A program made the position numbers and the translations under genes. Shown one piece after another: positions 19,052 through 27,541 of a stretch of 64,000 bases of DNA. Origin of the DNA: a virus; IMG/VR virus record IMGVR_UViG_3300041964_000083, positions 62,001-126,000 of that record; one strand, written 5' to 3'. The first letter of the stretch is position 1. The number at the start of each line of letters is the position of its first letter. Below the pieces are notes generated by a model. It made no database searches, had not been told where the DNA came from, and saw only the letters and a list, made by a program, of their open reading frames with translations.

Positions 19052-19402
19052 ATGACTTACATTGGTTTGCCTTTGTTTAATATTTCAGACGAACAGTTTC
19101 AGCAACTAATTGAATTTGCTATTTTTGACGGCGCAATTACTAAATGCAACTGTTTTGAAGAGAATGGAACTCAGATTTGTTTGATAACCACTTTTGAATT
19201 AAACCCATCAAAACTTGAATCACCGCAAAAGCTTAAGGACGAATTGTTTTCTATTGATTCCGCTAAAGCATATTTAACGGGGTTGCTACGAGGAAGAATT
19301 AACGGACGTGTATCTACCAGGATGGCTTTTGACCTTAACTCAGGATGGCATAGGGTTGATTTTGACCAAGATAATGCAAATTCTCAAGGCGATCGCGCAT
19401 GA
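19052..19402 (+). CDS. Hypothetical protein
   Basis: This 116-residue protein has an acidic N-terminal half, two closely spaced Cys residues (KCNCFEENG) and an Arg-rich stretch (LLRGRINGRVSTR). It follows the RHH gene by 14 nt. Its 3' end is a HIP1 site (encoding GDRA) that runs into the ATG of the next gene with a 4-nt overlap. No family was recognised. Confidence 0.65.
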   Translation: MTYIGLPLFNISDEQFQQLIEFAIFDGAITKCNCFEENGTQICLITTFELNPSKLESPQKLKDELFSIDSAKAYLTGLLRGRINGRVSTRMAFDLNSGWHRVDFDQDNANSQGDRA

Positions 19403-19725
19403 ATCTATTGAACCAATTTCTTGAAGATTTTTGTAAACCCGTAGGTATAACATCTGATGGAGGTTTAACTTATTCTTTGAATTCCCCAAAAGAAACCGTA
19501 AACCTAGGAAAAAACTGGAGCAAAATTCATGAAGATTTATATGTTTTGATTGTGATCACAGAAAGCCAGCTAAAAATCGAAGTTTGGCATGTGGGTAGTG
19601 ATGAGGAACTAGAAAATCAAAAAAGCTTGCCTATTAACACATCGTTTAAAGAAATCACAGAAACAATCGTAGAGCTTTTGTTTGCAGCGTCTTCTTTTTA
19701 TATCGCAATAGATATTGTTGTTTAG
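19399..19725 (+). CDS. Hypothetical protein
   Basis: This 108-residue acidic protein has a hydrophobic C-terminal end (FAASSFYIAIDIVV). Its start overlaps the previous stop by 4 nt within a HIP1-GCATGA junction, and its TAG overlaps a GTG start of the next gene. It is the middle member of a three-gene coupled unit after an RHH regulator. Function unknown. Confidence 0.65.
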   Translation: MNLLNQFLEDFCKPVGITSDGGLTYSLNSPKETVNLGKNWSKIHEDLYVLIVITESQLKIEVWHVGSDEELENQKSLPINTSFKEITETIVELLFAASSFYIAIDIVV

Positions 19726-19988
19726 TGCGATCGCGCAACATCATTCACAAAAACCAAAAGAATACCGTGTCAGAATTAAATCTCAGCCTACAAGCATCAG
19801 AAAACAGCACACCTGTAACCTTCCGTTATTCCGGAGAAACGTCTGAATCTGGTATAGGAGAAATTCAAATTGGAGAAACCAAAGCAGAAATAAGTATTGT
19901 TGTGCTGTGCAAAATAGCCGAACTGTTAAAAACATTAGACACAGTTGATTATCTAAAAAAGAGCAGCGTGTCAGACAAACGTAAATGA
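19725..19988 (+). CDS. Hypothetical protein
   Basis: This 87-residue frame starts at GTG 19725, overlapping the upstream TAG; an alternative GTG start lies at 19767 (VSELNLSLQ). The core looks like beta-strands with a C-terminal helix (VVLCKIAELLKTLDTVDYLK). The TGA stop is the beginning of palindrome copy 2, and an intrinsic terminator follows, so this ends the 18.9-20 kb unit. Function unknown. Confidence 0.6.
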   Translation: MRSRNIIHKNQKNTVSELNLSLQASENSTPVTFRYSGETSESGIGEIQIGETKAEISIVVLCKIAELLKTLDTVDYLKKSSVSDKRK

Positions 19989-20004
19989 CAACTAATAGTT
20001 GTCA
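19986..20004. repeat. Dispersed palindrome, copy 2
   Basis: TGACAACTAATAGTTGTCA is a perfect dyad with a compensated G-to-T/C-to-A pair relative to the consensus. It supplies the TGA of the gene ending at 19988 and lies 4 nt before a terminator stem. Confidence 0.92.
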
Positions 20005-20008
20005 TTTC

Positions 20009-20044
20009 AACACCGCGTCATGTACTGATGCGGTGTTGTTTTTT
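20009..20044 (+). terminator. Intrinsic terminator
   Basis: An 8-bp stem, AACACCGC (20009-20016) with GCGGTGTT (20030-20037), is followed by six T residues. It closes the operon ending at 19988. Confidence 0.9.
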
Positions 20045-20084
20045 CGTATCAGGGTAGAATTGACATGAGAACTAGCGATCGCGT

Positions 20085-22139
20085 GTGGCAACTCAACAAG
20101 ATTTAGATAAAACCTACCTCACTATCCTTCGTCGCATAATCGAGGAGCAGTTAGGCGATCGCGTAAATCGTTTTCTTTCGCTCAAATTCACTCCACAAGG
20201 CGTAACTGGTACATTCCTAAGTGAAGCTCGACGATTTAACTTCTCTGTTAATCCAACTGAAATCAAATATGGACTCGCTACAGAAAAGTTTGATAGTTAC
20301 GCCGTTGGTTCAGCCTCGAACCGTCTAGGGCTATCCCACTTACCACTAGGAACCGATGCGTACTCCTTAGCGTTCATGCAGGTATATGAACGGTTAGACG
20401 CGGGCAAAAAGAAGTGTGTGGTTGGTATTGGTTGTGGTGGAACCTGTATTAACAACAAGAAAATGTGTCGGTTGTTGGTTAAATCCCCTGAAACTAAAAA
20501 ACTGATACGAAAGCTAGGGGAGGTGCAGGATTATGTGCAGCGTAAACCTGGAAATGCCATACTTGCGCTACTTGGAGTCGCCGCAGTTGGAGCCGCAGCA
20601 TTTACCGCAGCCGCTTACTTTGCAGGAAAACCTAACTACAATGCAAAACCGTTAGAACCTCGATATCAGGGCAAGAAACCTACGGGTAAATTACCCAACA
20701 CAACGCCAAGAGCAGCGCGATCGTTTAAAACCCCTGCGTCAGAACCCGCACCACCCCCAGAACCACCTACTGTAGTTGTTGCGCCAGCCCAACCAACCGT
20801 AAACAAGCCACCAGTATCTGTAAAACGTACTCGTAAACCATCGACAAGCGTTCCAGAAGGTCAACTAGAGATTGATATGAATACTCGGTACGTAGAGACA
20901 GTGCGGGAGGTTAAGACCGTACCTGAAGATGTATCTGGGATAAAAGAATTGCCTATTGATCAAGTTAAAGTAGCACCGCGTTTGTTTCAGTACAAAATGC
21001 CAGAAGGGGTAGGCAAGCAAGCACAAAAAGATTTTAAAGAGAAAGGTGTAACAGGCGCATTAGCTGATGCTAAGGTATGGAACCCCAATTTGGCAGGAAG
21101 CTTGATGGTATGGCGCGTACCTAAAGGTGGGGTAAAAGATGGTGAAGGGAATCAGTTTGAAGAAGGTGAATCATTGTTGGTGCATGGACACCACCGATTA
21201 GCATTGGCTCAACGCGCGGAAGGTGTATTTGAGGGAGATCCGAGTACGGGTAAGGTTGTTCCCGGTAAGCCTGATAAGGTGCGCGTCGAGTTTATCAACG
21301 CACCTACTCCCAAAGAAGCACGGGTAGTGGGAGCGCTCCAGAATATTGCCCAAGGTGCGGGAACATCCAAGGATGCAGCGAATGTATTCCGAGAGCTTAA
21401 CGTCAATGACTCCAATCAACTAAAACAGTGGGGCATTTCACTTAAAGGGAAGGTTGCTGATGAAGGATTGGGGTTAGCTGGGCTTAACGATCATCTGTGG
21501 CGCAAGGTATCAGACCCTAGTTATCAGAAACAATCAGGGGAACGGAAACTTACGACAACGAGAGCTAGTGAAATTGGTAAGATTCGCAATCCTGACTTAC
21601 AGAATGAAGTTTGGGATGTGGTGCGTACCAGCGATGATGTAGACGATGATTTTGTGAAGTCGTTGAGCGATCGCGTACAGCGTCGATATGAGCGGGGTGA
21701 AATCGCATTCCAATCACCAGAAGCGGGTAACCAAATGTCGCTATTCGACCAAGCCAAGATTGCAGTGGCTGGTGAGAAAGAGCGGGCTGAAGCTGATTCA
21801 CATATCGAGCGACAGATTACGGATAATGATAAATTCTGGTCGGGTAAGCGGATGGGCGCGATTGCAGACCGATTAAAGTCAGAAAATGTTGGAGACTTGG
21901 ATTTAGACCGCGCTGGAGAAGTATCAGAACAGACCGCTAAAGTGCGTTGGCTCTACCGCAAGGCTAAATCCCTTCCCAATGACCCCAATGCTCAAGCAGT
22001 GGAATCTGCACTCAATAAGTTTGGAAACGAGATTCAGGCTGCGCGATCACAAGGGGCGGATAAAGCTGAAATCAAGAAGATTAAGGAGGCGCAATGGAAC
22101 GAAATGCAAAAACTTCTTACCGCGTTCTTAAACGGTTAA
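20085..22139 (+). CDS. Cys4/membrane protein with ParB-like domain
   Basis: This 684-residue protein (GTG start) has an N-terminal region of about 100 residues, the Cys motif C-x5-C-x3-C-x6-C at 111-128, a hydrophobic segment at about 157-180 and a Pro-rich linker (215-260). A ParB/sulfiredoxin-like domain follows, with the signature GHHRLAL at 368-374. The C-terminal third is helical and charged. The Cys-plus-membrane unit matches the four modules in the protein encoded at 75-4724, linking the two products. ParB-like domains can bind or cleave DNA or hydrolyse CTP; which applies here cannot be read from the sequence. The start is uncertain, as no ribosome site is visible. An ATG at 20065 gives only a 13-codon frame. 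Confidence 0.75.
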   Translation: MATQQDLDKTYLTILRRIIEEQLGDRVNRFLSLKFTPQGVTGTFLSEARRFNFSVNPTEIKYGLATEKFDSYAVGSASNRLGLSHLPLGTDAYSLAFMQVYERLDAGKKKCVVGIGCGGTCINNKKMCRLLVKSPETKKLIRKLGEVQDYVQRKPGNAILALLGVAAVGAAAFTAAAYFAGKPNYNAKPLEPRYQGKKPTGKLPNTTPRAARSFKTPASEPAPPPEPPTVVVAPAQPTVNKPPVSVKRTRKPSTSVPEGQLEIDMNTRYVETVREVKTVPEDVSGIKELPIDQVKVAPRLFQYKMPEGVGKQAQKDFKEKGVTGALADAKVWNPNLAGSLMVWRVPKGGVKDGEGNQFEEGESLLVHGHHRLALAQRAEGVFEGDPSTGKVVPGKPDKVRVEFINAPTPKEARVVGALQNIAQGAGTSKDAANVFRELNVNDSNQLKQWGISLKGKVADEGLGLAGLNDHLWRKVSDPSYQKQSGERKLTTTRASEIGKIRNPDLQNEVWDVVRTSDDVDDDFVKSLSDRVQRRYERGEIAFQSPEAGNQMSLFDQAKIAVAGEKERAEADSHIERQITDNDKFWSGKRMGAIADRLKSENVGDLDLDRAGEVSEQTAKVRWLYRKAKSLPNDPNAQAVESALNKFGNEIQAARSQGADKAEIKKIKEAQWNEMQKLLTAFLNG

Positions 22140-22273
22140 GTGAAGAGGAGCGCGATCGCGTATTGAAAGAATTTGTTCGCTTACAAGAGTTATCCCTTTC
22201 AGTTACCAAGGAAGACAGCGATATACCAGAGGCACATCCTGACACTTCTGCCTATATCGCCCCAATTTCGTGA
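22094..22273 (+). CDS. Small charged helical protein
   Basis: This 59-residue product (MERNAKTSYRVLKRLSEEER) is preceded by a strong Shine-Dalgarno, AAGGAGG at 22083-22089, and overlaps the end of the ParB-like gene by 46 nt. The signal is better than for most genes here. The N-terminal half is a charged helix and the rest looks unstructured. Function unknown. Confidence 0.65.
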   Translation: MERNAKTSYRVLKRLSEEERDRVLKEFVRLQELSLSVTKEDSDIPEAHPDTSAYIAPIS

Positions 22274-22277
22274 ACAA

Positions 22278-22430
22278 ATGGCTTATTTGTATGGATGGGG
22301 GTTGTTAGTCAAGATTGGTGCAATCAAAAATGAAGTAATAGACAAAACCCTCTACAAAAAGTATGGGATAGCACCTGAATTCAGAAAAGGTAGAACGCGA
22401 TCACGTAAGCTTTGTTTCAATGTTTTCTAA
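22278..22430 (+). CDS. Small hypothetical protein
   Basis: ATG 22278 lies 4 nt after the previous stop; the open frame extends further upstream to 22173 but that part overlaps the preceding gene. The 50-residue product is basic (KKYGIAPEFRKGRTRSRK). Function unknown; it may be co-translated with the gene at 22094. Confidence 0.5.
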   Translation: MAYLYGWGLLVKIGAIKNEVIDKTLYKKYGIAPEFRKGRTRSRKLCFNVF

Positions 22431-22478
22431 AGGTTGGGTGGATGTTGATGTGCGATCGCGTATGGCATATAGCGTAAG

Positions 22479-22835
22479 TCAATCAAGTGGAACAAACTGA
22501 GAAAAGAATTTAGCTCCACCAAAAACCCCATTGGGATAGCTAGCATCAATTGTTATCCTACAATCATCTAATTTGGAATCGATGTACCAAACCCAGTAAT
22601 AGCGGTCTAACATATTGCCTGCACCAAACTGCCAATCCTTGATTCGGATAATCTCGTTACGAAACCGATACTCGCCATCTCGTACCAAATTGTTGCCATT
22701 AGTATCTACCACAGGGCACTCATCAGTATTAAAAACACTGCCAGTGTCTAAAACTCGATCAAACGCTTCAGTTAGTCTTGGGTCTTGGTTTAGCAGAAAA
22801 AGGTTTTGACGAATATTCTTGTGATTGTCGTTCAT
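22479..22835 (-). CDS. Hypothetical protein
   Basis: This 118-residue acidic protein is rich in Asp and Asn, with aromatic strands near the middle (DRYYWVWYIDSKLDD). Its ATG overlaps the stop of the RHH gene at 22832-22984 (ATGA), so it is the second gene of a two-gene operon controlled by that RHH protein. No toxin family was recognised, although the arrangement resembles antitoxin-first toxin-antitoxin pairs. Confidence 0.68.
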   Translation of the reverse strand: MNDNHKNIRQNLFLLNQDPRLTEAFDRVLDTGSVFNTDECPVVDTNGNNLVRDGEYRFRNEIIRIKDWQFGAGNMLDRYYWVWYIDSKLDDCRITIDASYPNGVFGGAKFFSQFVPLD

Positions 22836-22984
22836 GATTTTACTGTTGTTTTTGGGTTAGGTAGTCTGTGGATGTACTGCCGAATGATTTCAGCCATCGG
22901 TTCGCCTTTAGCATCAGCCTTAGCTTTCAACTTTAAAAACTCATTTTCACTGAGCCTGATTTGAAGTCTGTGGGTCTTTGTCAT
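22832..22984 (-). CDS. Ribbon-helix-helix DNA-binding protein
   Basis: This 50-residue protein (MTKTHRLQIRLSENEFLKLK ...) has the RHH strand-helix-helix pattern and ends RLPNPKTTVKS. It is similar to the RHH protein at 18897-19037. A perfect inverted repeat (22992-23015) begins 8 nt upstream of the ATG. It is coupled to the gene at 22479-22835 by a 4-nt overlap. Probably an autorepressor, perhaps an antitoxin. Confidence 0.75.
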   Translation of the reverse strand: MTKTHRLQIRLSENEFLKLKAKADAKGEPMAEIIRQYIHRLPNPKTTVKS

Positions 22985-22991
22985 GAACTTA

Positions 22992-23015
22992 TTGTACATT
23001 CAAGTAGATGTACAA
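22992..23015. promoter_or_regulatory. RHH operator within a likely minus-strand promoter
   Basis: TTGTACAT (22992-22999) and ATGTACAA (23008-23015) form a perfect inverted repeat with an 8-nt spacer. On the minus strand a TTGACA element lies just upstream and overlaps the site's far arm, with TACAAT about 19 nt later. The site would therefore block transcription of the RHH gene when bound. Confidence 0.65.
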
Positions 23016-23169
23016 TGTCAAATAAGCAAAAAATAACCGCCTACTAAGAGACGGTAAATTGAAGAATAACTATGCACGATGCCATGCACACACTGTCGAA
23101 GTGTAGAGCAAAACAGAAGTGCTGATTTTATTTTACCTGTTTGCGATCGCGTAACACCTTTCCTCTAAA

Positions 23170-23188
23170 TGACAACGAATCGTTGTCA
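23170..23188. repeat. Dispersed palindrome, copy 3
   Basis: TGACAACGAATCGTTGTCA is a perfect consensus copy. It lies just past the T-tract of the minus-strand terminator at 23193-23220, in a 285-nt intergenic stretch. Confidence 0.93.
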
Positions 23189-23192
23189 AACC

Positions 23193-23220
23193 AAAAAAAT
23201 AACCGCCTTATCAGGGCGGT
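23193..23220 (-). terminator. Intrinsic terminator (minus strand)
   Basis: The stem is ACCGCC (23202-23207) with GGCGGT (23215-23220); on the minus strand it is followed by TTATTTTTTT. It is the second of two tandem terminators downstream of the gene at 23270-24043. A weaker look-alike stem lies near 23024-23050. The rest of 22985-23269 holds the RHH operator, palindrome copy 3 and a HIP1 site; no gene is seen there. Confidence 0.8.
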
Positions 23221-23229
23221 GTATATAAG

Positions 23230-23258
23230 AAAAAAATGAAGAAACCCGATGAAGGGTT
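23230..23258 (-). terminator. Weak intrinsic terminator (minus strand)
   Basis: On the minus strand AACCC (plus 23254-23258) pairs with GGGTT (plus 23243-23247), followed by a T-rich run including seven consecutive T residues. It begins 12 nt after the stop of the gene at 23270-24043. Confidence 0.55.
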
Positions 23259-23269
23259 GCATTTATATT

Positions 23270-24043
23270 TTACCGACTAGCGAGCGCTTCCGCTTTATCC
23301 TTCTTGCTAATTTTCAAGAATCTAGGTGCAGTTTCAGATGGCATATTGAGTAGCGTGGAGAATTCAAATAAATCGTTGTCAGGCAAGAATTTCGTTGTCA
23401 TTTGGATGAATGCAGGTTGACCTTGGGCTTCTCTATCAAGTTTGGGGTTGAATCGGTACGGTTTGATGATTGGTCTATCCCAGCTGATGGGAACATGAGA
23501 AGCTTTCAAAGTTTTTAGTTTATCAGCAGGTGGCAACTCTTTAATGCGCGATCGCCTATCATCACTAAAATTCCGCAGCACCGTAACAACCGGATACTTG
23601 CAGACAGGGATATGCTGCCACAGTCCGCAGAGTCGAAATTCAAAATCCTGCAACTCTTTAGTAATGCTATCTTCTCGCGGTTTGTTGCCTTCAAACCCCA
23701 GTAAATTGAATGTTAGTTGGTGGGGAACATCGCGTCCGGGTAAGTGAATGACGCGAGGGTAAACGACAAGTCGCTGTTTCTTGCCTGTTCGTGCGATCGC
23801 GTACTTCAATGCCCGGAATGTCTGACGATTGATAGCATCCCCACCAAGCCGATATATGCTATCGCCTTGGTTTTCCATCACATAGCCAAGTCGATAGGAT
23901 TTATCACCAATTACAACAGACGCTTTACCTTCGTCTAGTTCAACATCAGCATAGAGTACACCAATGGCTTGAAATATCGAATCGGGTTGTGGGGTTTTGA
24001 GTAGCTGCGGCTTGGGTTTGGGAACGGGTTTGGTGATTACCAT
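23270..24043 (-). CDS. Hypothetical protein
   Basis: This 257-residue protein begins with a Lys/Pro-rich segment (KPVPKPKPQLLKTPQPDS), followed by a mixed strand-rich region (IGVLYADVELDEGKASVVIG) and a basic C-terminus. No catalytic or DNA-binding motif is obvious. It is the last gene of the minus-strand group led by the XRE regulator at 24756 and is followed by two terminators. The sequence looks like a well-formed conserved protein; function unknown. Confidence 0.75.
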   Translation of the reverse strand: MVITKPVPKPKPQLLKTPQPDSIFQAIGVLYADVELDEGKASVVIGDKSYRLGYVMENQGDSIYRLGGDAINRQTFRALKYAIARTGKKQRLVVYPRVIHLPGRDVPHQLTFNLLGFEGNKPREDSITKELQDFEFRLCGLWQHIPVCKYPVVTVLRNFSDDRRSRIKELPPADKLKTLKASHVPISWDRPIIKPYRFNPKLDREAQGQPAFIQMTTKFLPDNDLFEFSTLLNMPSETAPRFLKISKKDKAEALASR

Positions 24044-24086
24044 CAGTATTTTTTCAAATTCCTGTTACATATGATATGCGATCGCG

Positions 24087-24539
24087 TTACTTTTCTGACG
24101 GTAATTTAATGTGCCCCAACTTAGTCAATTCACTCAAGACTTCACTCAACTGAGCTGCATAATCCGTTTCGAGAGCACGGAGTTGTTGTTCAAACTCCAC
24201 TTGTAACTGACGTTTTGCGTACTCATGCCGAGTTTCTAGTAATTTAATAGCTATTTGGCGCTCGGAAACAATGCGTTTTCTTAATTCCAAAAGACTCTGG
24301 ATTTGAATGCTCCATCCGGAAGTTGGTCGGCGTAACTCAACGCTACGGTTTTCTTGTCTGTTTACAACTATTTCCCAACAGGGAAAATTTAAAACGTAGT
24401 CTATCAAGTGTCTTTTGCACCCCAAAGAATACAGGTTAGCCGATAACAAATCGTCAGTTAATGTGTAATCACCTTCATCAGGAAAGTTATATTCCGACTG
24501 AAAGAATTGATTCGTTGGTTTGTATTTTAGAAGCAGCAT
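24087..24539 (-). CDS. Hypothetical protein with C-terminal coiled coil
   Basis: The chosen start is the internal Met (MLLLKYKPTNQFFQSEYNFP); the frame extends to 24581, further inside the XRE gene. Either way it overlaps that gene's 3' end, by about 53 nt from this start. The C-terminal 65 residues form a Glu/Gln/Leu-rich coiled coil (LETRHEYAKRQLQVEFEQQL). It is probably co-transcribed with the XRE regulator. Function unknown. Confidence 0.62.
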   Translation of the reverse strand: MLLLKYKPTNQFFQSEYNFPDEGDYTLTDDLLSANLYSLGCKRHLIDYVLNFPCWEIVVNRQENRSVELRRPTSGWSIQIQSLLELRKRIVSERQIAIKLLETRHEYAKRQLQVEFEQQLRALETDYAAQLSEVLSELTKLGHIKLPSEK

Positions 24540-24756
24540 ATTTTTGTCTGTTTTTTGAAGATTCAATCGCCGCTTGCTCAAACTCAGCCAAAGTACATCG
24601 ATACACTTCCAAAGCCAACCGTGTCTCCGTGGGCGTTAATGTTGGCACAAAGCGACCTGTTTCCCAATTGCTGATAGTTGTGTGACTTTTGCCGAGCGTA
24701 GCCGCAACCTGTTCTCGACGTAACCCAGTTTTTTCCCGTAACTCACGTAAGTCCAA
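24487..24756 (-). CDS. XRE-family helix-turn-helix regulator
   Basis: Residues 1-60 match a classic HTH_3/XRE fold: LRELREKTGLRREQVAATLG, then the recognition helix SHTTISNWETGRF, then TPTETRLALEVYRC. The 89-residue length fits a small phage repressor or Cro-type protein. It is divergent from the Rha-like gene at 24898; the 141-nt spacer holds the HIP1-bracketed leader, so the pair may form a regulatory switch. It leads the minus-strand group 24756 to 23270. Confidence 0.85.
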   Translation of the reverse strand: MDLRELREKTGLRREQVAATLGKSHTTISNWETGRFVPTLTPTETRLALEVYRCTLAEFEQAAIESSKNRQKYAASKIQTNESILSVGI

Positions 24757-24822
24757 TGTACTAACAGTCTCTAATTTGTATTGTTTTCTTGTTCAGTATA
24801 CAATATTTACAGAAAATTAAAA

Positions 24823-24865
24823 GCGATCGCGTTTCTCGACTGGACATCTGGAATTACGCGATCGC
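24823..24865 (+). promoter_or_regulatory. HIP1-bracketed leader, copy 1
   Basis: Two HIP1 sites (24823-24830 and 24858-24865) flank a conserved core, CTCG-ACTGGACATCTGG-AA-TTAC, 33 nt before the ATG at 24898. Nearly the same block lies upstream of the frameshifted paralogue at 31753, and a shorter form before 48634. It is probably a shared control region of the regulator genes; its function is inferred from position only. Confidence 0.55.
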
Positions 24866-24897
24866 CTTACCCCACACACATGAAGGGCTAACAGCAT

Positions 24898-25614
24898 ATG
24901 CTAACAGTCAATGAGCGCAATGGTTTACTTGTTGTTGATTCTCGATTGATCGCCAAGCGGCTAGGGATTCAGCACAAGAACTTCTTAGGAACTATCGACA
25001 AATATTCAGCCAAAATGGCTGAAAGCCTCATTGTTAAAGCACCCGCGTTTGAAACGCGCCTGGTTAAGCGCCAACAAGGTGGTAGTTTTGAAGACCGATG
25101 GGCGTGGCTAACAGAACCACAAGCTAACTTCTTGATGACGTTATCGCGAAATACCGATGAAGTTGTTCAATGTAAACTTGAGTTGGTTGAAGCGTTTGAA
25201 AAAGCTAAGAATAAACTGCGATCGCGCACAGATGTTTCTCAAGCCTCCCTTGTAGGTCATTGGGCAGAACGTCAGCGCCTGTTTATCCAGCGCACGACTA
25301 TCCCTAGCGGTTGGTTCTGTATTTTCCAAGAGCTGGCACAGTTAATGTGGCAATTAGAAAATTTGGGGTATGTTATCCCTGACTATAGTCCTGTGGATAA
25401 CTCGCGGATAATCCCGGATATCTCAATTGGGCGAATGTTCTGTAGTAATATGCGGTCAAAAGGGTATGCGGTGGGTGCAAAAACCCAGAAGTACCCGCAC
25501 TGGTATCCGGGCTGGAAGTTGCCAGTCAAAGCCAATATCTATCCCAATGCTTGGTTAGAGGAGTTCCGAGCTTGGTTTGATAACCAATGGAAACCGAATA
25601 ATTTGTTACGGTAA
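24898..25614 (+). CDS. Rha-family phage regulatory protein with extra C-terminal domain
   Basis: This 238-residue protein has an N-terminal pRha-like domain: LVVDSRLIAKRLGIQHKNF, then LTEPQANFLMTLSRNTDEVV and LVEAFEKAK. Residues about 115-238 form a second domain with WAERQRLFIQRTTIPSGWFC, WQLENLGYVIPDYS and YPNAWLEEFRAWFDNQWKP, shared with the broken paralogue at 31753-32657. Rha proteins affect temperate phage development. It is divergent from the XRE repressor and convergent with TerL, 7 nt away. The intact copy shows what the paralogue has lost. Confidence 0.8.
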   Translation: MLTVNERNGLLVVDSRLIAKRLGIQHKNFLGTIDKYSAKMAESLIVKAPAFETRLVKRQQGGSFEDRWAWLTEPQANFLMTLSRNTDEVVQCKLELVEAFEKAKNKLRSRTDVSQASLVGHWAERQRLFIQRTTIPSGWFCIFQELAQLMWQLENLGYVIPDYSPVDNSRIIPDISIGRMFCSNMRSKGYAVGAKTQKYPHWYPGWKLPVKANIYPNAWLEEFRAWFDNQWKPNNLLR

Positions 25615-25621
25615 ACCGAAT

Positions 25622-27541
25622 CTAAAGGTCGTCTATCCAGTCAGCAGACTCTGGCGCTTTTACGAGCTGGATGTAGAATGCTGCTACAGAAAACATGGTG
25701 GCATAGAACAAGTCATCTATGTTGTTTTGCCCTCGACTCCACCGACCTGTAGCGGAATCATAACTAGGTCCTGTGAAGTGGACAAGGGGCGATCGCTCAC
25801 TTGGGTTACCAAACCATTGCTCCCACTCTGGAGGGAGACGGTACAAAGGAAGGTCATCAAACCCAGGTTTTAAGAATCCCACCAATACTTGTTTGAGAAA
25901 CATCTCGTTGCGTATTGCCCAACATGGGTATTCAATCCCTCCATCAAATACCGTTGTCTCTTTCACAGCATCTTTAAGTCCTGGCTTTTGGTCTGCCATC
26001 TCAAGGCAAGTGGTGCGGCATAGTTCCGATGCATCAGCACGGTCTGGTTCGTTATCAATAATTCCGTAGGTTACGTTATATTCCCTGAGCTTATCGGGTA
26101 TCGCGTTGCGCTGTACGTCTCCACCAAATAAGATCACTCGCGTACTTTGCTCCATGATTTCAGATATAGACAAACGGCTGTAAAGAGGTGGGTAGTAAAA
26201 GCCTGTAATAACTAACCAATCCTCGCCACGTCCTTGGTCTACTCCAGCTACTACAACATCCGGGCGAATCATTGGACGAGGAGCCGCGATCGCACTCCTC
26301 AGCATATCCAACGTAATATTTCCAAGCTCAGATTCAGATGGATGTCCTAAACGCTGCTGCTGCCAATCTCGATTGTTATAAGTGTCTATTCCTTCCCGAA
26401 TAATCTCAGCCGCTAAGTTATATTCGGTTAGGCGTAGTAGTGGGCTAAGGTTAATCCCTACCTTCCATCGTCGCTTAGGAATACCTTCTGGCAATTCATC
26501 TAAAAACTGACGTAATGGTTTTCCAGTCTTGCGACATTGAAACCAAGCGTTTTGACGTTTCTTGTCTGCTATAGGCTGCCCACATTCAGAACACGCAAAC
26601 CACGCCGTATTTACTGCATCCCCTTTATTTTCGCAATGCCATTCAACTGGACGACCAATCTCAGATAGATAGGATATCTTCTCTTCCCCTACCGAATCAG
26701 TTCGTTTTATTGGTTTGAGTAAACATCCCTTAGGGTCAAGCGCGATCGTTGTGCCGCAGTTATCGCAAGAGCAGTGCGGGTAGAAGTAGTGGTCTGCACT
26801 CTCAATAGATAGCTCAATACCATTTCCTGCTCCAGGTGTTCCTAGTTCTCGAATTGGTTGTGATGGTAAGCGTGATGCATCAAGACGGCGAACTAAAGGG
26901 TCGCCCGCACCCATTGGATACTGGCTACGCTCTTCTTGAAATAAGATGTCGCGACTAGTTCCTACAGCAATACCACCCGCTGCTGCACCGCCTTCATTCT
27001 TTGCCTTGGCGCTAGTGCTGACATAAGTAAACTGTGCTGACACACTCCCCAATTGGTAGAGCGTATTGTTTCGCACTCCTTCACTAGAACGCCCAACTTT
27101 AATATTTCGAGATGCTAACCATTGGCGAATAACTGGACGAAAGTTACTGGGTACTTGTAAATCCAAAGTCCGCTCTTGATCATAAGACCAGAGTGTATTG
27201 AGTCGTCCTTCGGTAAGACAAAAACAAACCAGTAACGTGTGGAGTAGCGTTTTCCCAACTTGGGCACAACCCGATGCAAGTGTAATTTTCACCCGGAAAT
27301 CGCCAATCATTTCGGCATACTCTTCGTGCCACGGGTAAAGCGTTAGGCGATCGCCCCTTTCGTTTACGCCCCATTTCTTCACTGCCGCAACAAACGGTTT
27401 ACCACCCAATATGTAGCACTGCTCGATAAAGCGATCGCGTGCCATAGGGTCATAAGGTAAGACCTGATTCTTAGATTTCCCTGCCTCCGCCATCATCTTC
27501 TTGTTGGCGTGTGTCAGCTGGGAGATTGGTTGTATCTGCAT
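25622..27541 (-). CDS. terL: Phage terminase large subunit
   Basis: This 639-residue ATPase-nuclease packages DNA into the prohead. Walker A is GCAQVGKT at 91-98, after the strand RVKITLAS; a Walker B-like strand is RDILFQEE at 198-205. A Cys cluster follows (C257, C259, C262, C303, C317, C320), probably a zinc-binding insert as in GpA-type terminases. The nuclease domain begins near VVAGVDQGRGEDWLVITGF, with Asp435 as a likely metal ligand. The first 71 nt overlap the terS 3' end; an internal start at 27496 (MMAEAGK) would shorten the overlap. The gene ends at TAG and is convergent with the Rha-like gene. Confidence 0.9.
   Translation of the reverse strand: MQIQPISQLTHANKKMMAEAGKSKNQVLPYDPMARDRFIEQCYILGGKPFVAAVKKWGVNERGDRLTLYPWHEEYAEMIGDFRVKITLASGCAQVGKTLLHTLLVCFCLTEGRLNTLWSYDQERTLDLQVPSNFRPVIRQWLASRNIKVGRSSEGVRNNTLYQLGSVSAQFTYVSTSAKAKNEGGAAAGGIAVGTSRDILFQEERSQYPMGAGDPLVRRLDASRLPSQPIRELGTPGAGNGIELSIESADHYFYPHCSCDNCGTTIALDPKGCLLKPIKRTDSVGEEKISYLSEIGRPVEWHCENKGDAVNTAWFACSECGQPIADKKRQNAWFQCRKTGKPLRQFLDELPEGIPKRRWKVGINLSPLLRLTEYNLAAEIIREGIDTYNNRDWQQQRLGHPSESELGNITLDMLRSAIAAPRPMIRPDVVVAGVDQGRGEDWLVITGFYYPPLYSRLSISEIMEQSTRVILFGGDVQRNAIPDKLREYNVTYGIIDNEPDRADASELCRTTCLEMADQKPGLKDAVKETTVFDGGIEYPCWAIRNEMFLKQVLVGFLKPGFDDLPLYRLPPEWEQWFGNPSERSPLVHFTGPSYDSATGRWSRGQNNIDDLFYATMFSVAAFYIQLVKAPESADWIDDL

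Noticed and set aside
23370-23402. Two TCGTTGTCA half-sites inside the gene at 23270
   Set aside because: They lack matching left arms and lie within coding sequence, so they are not counted as palindrome copies.
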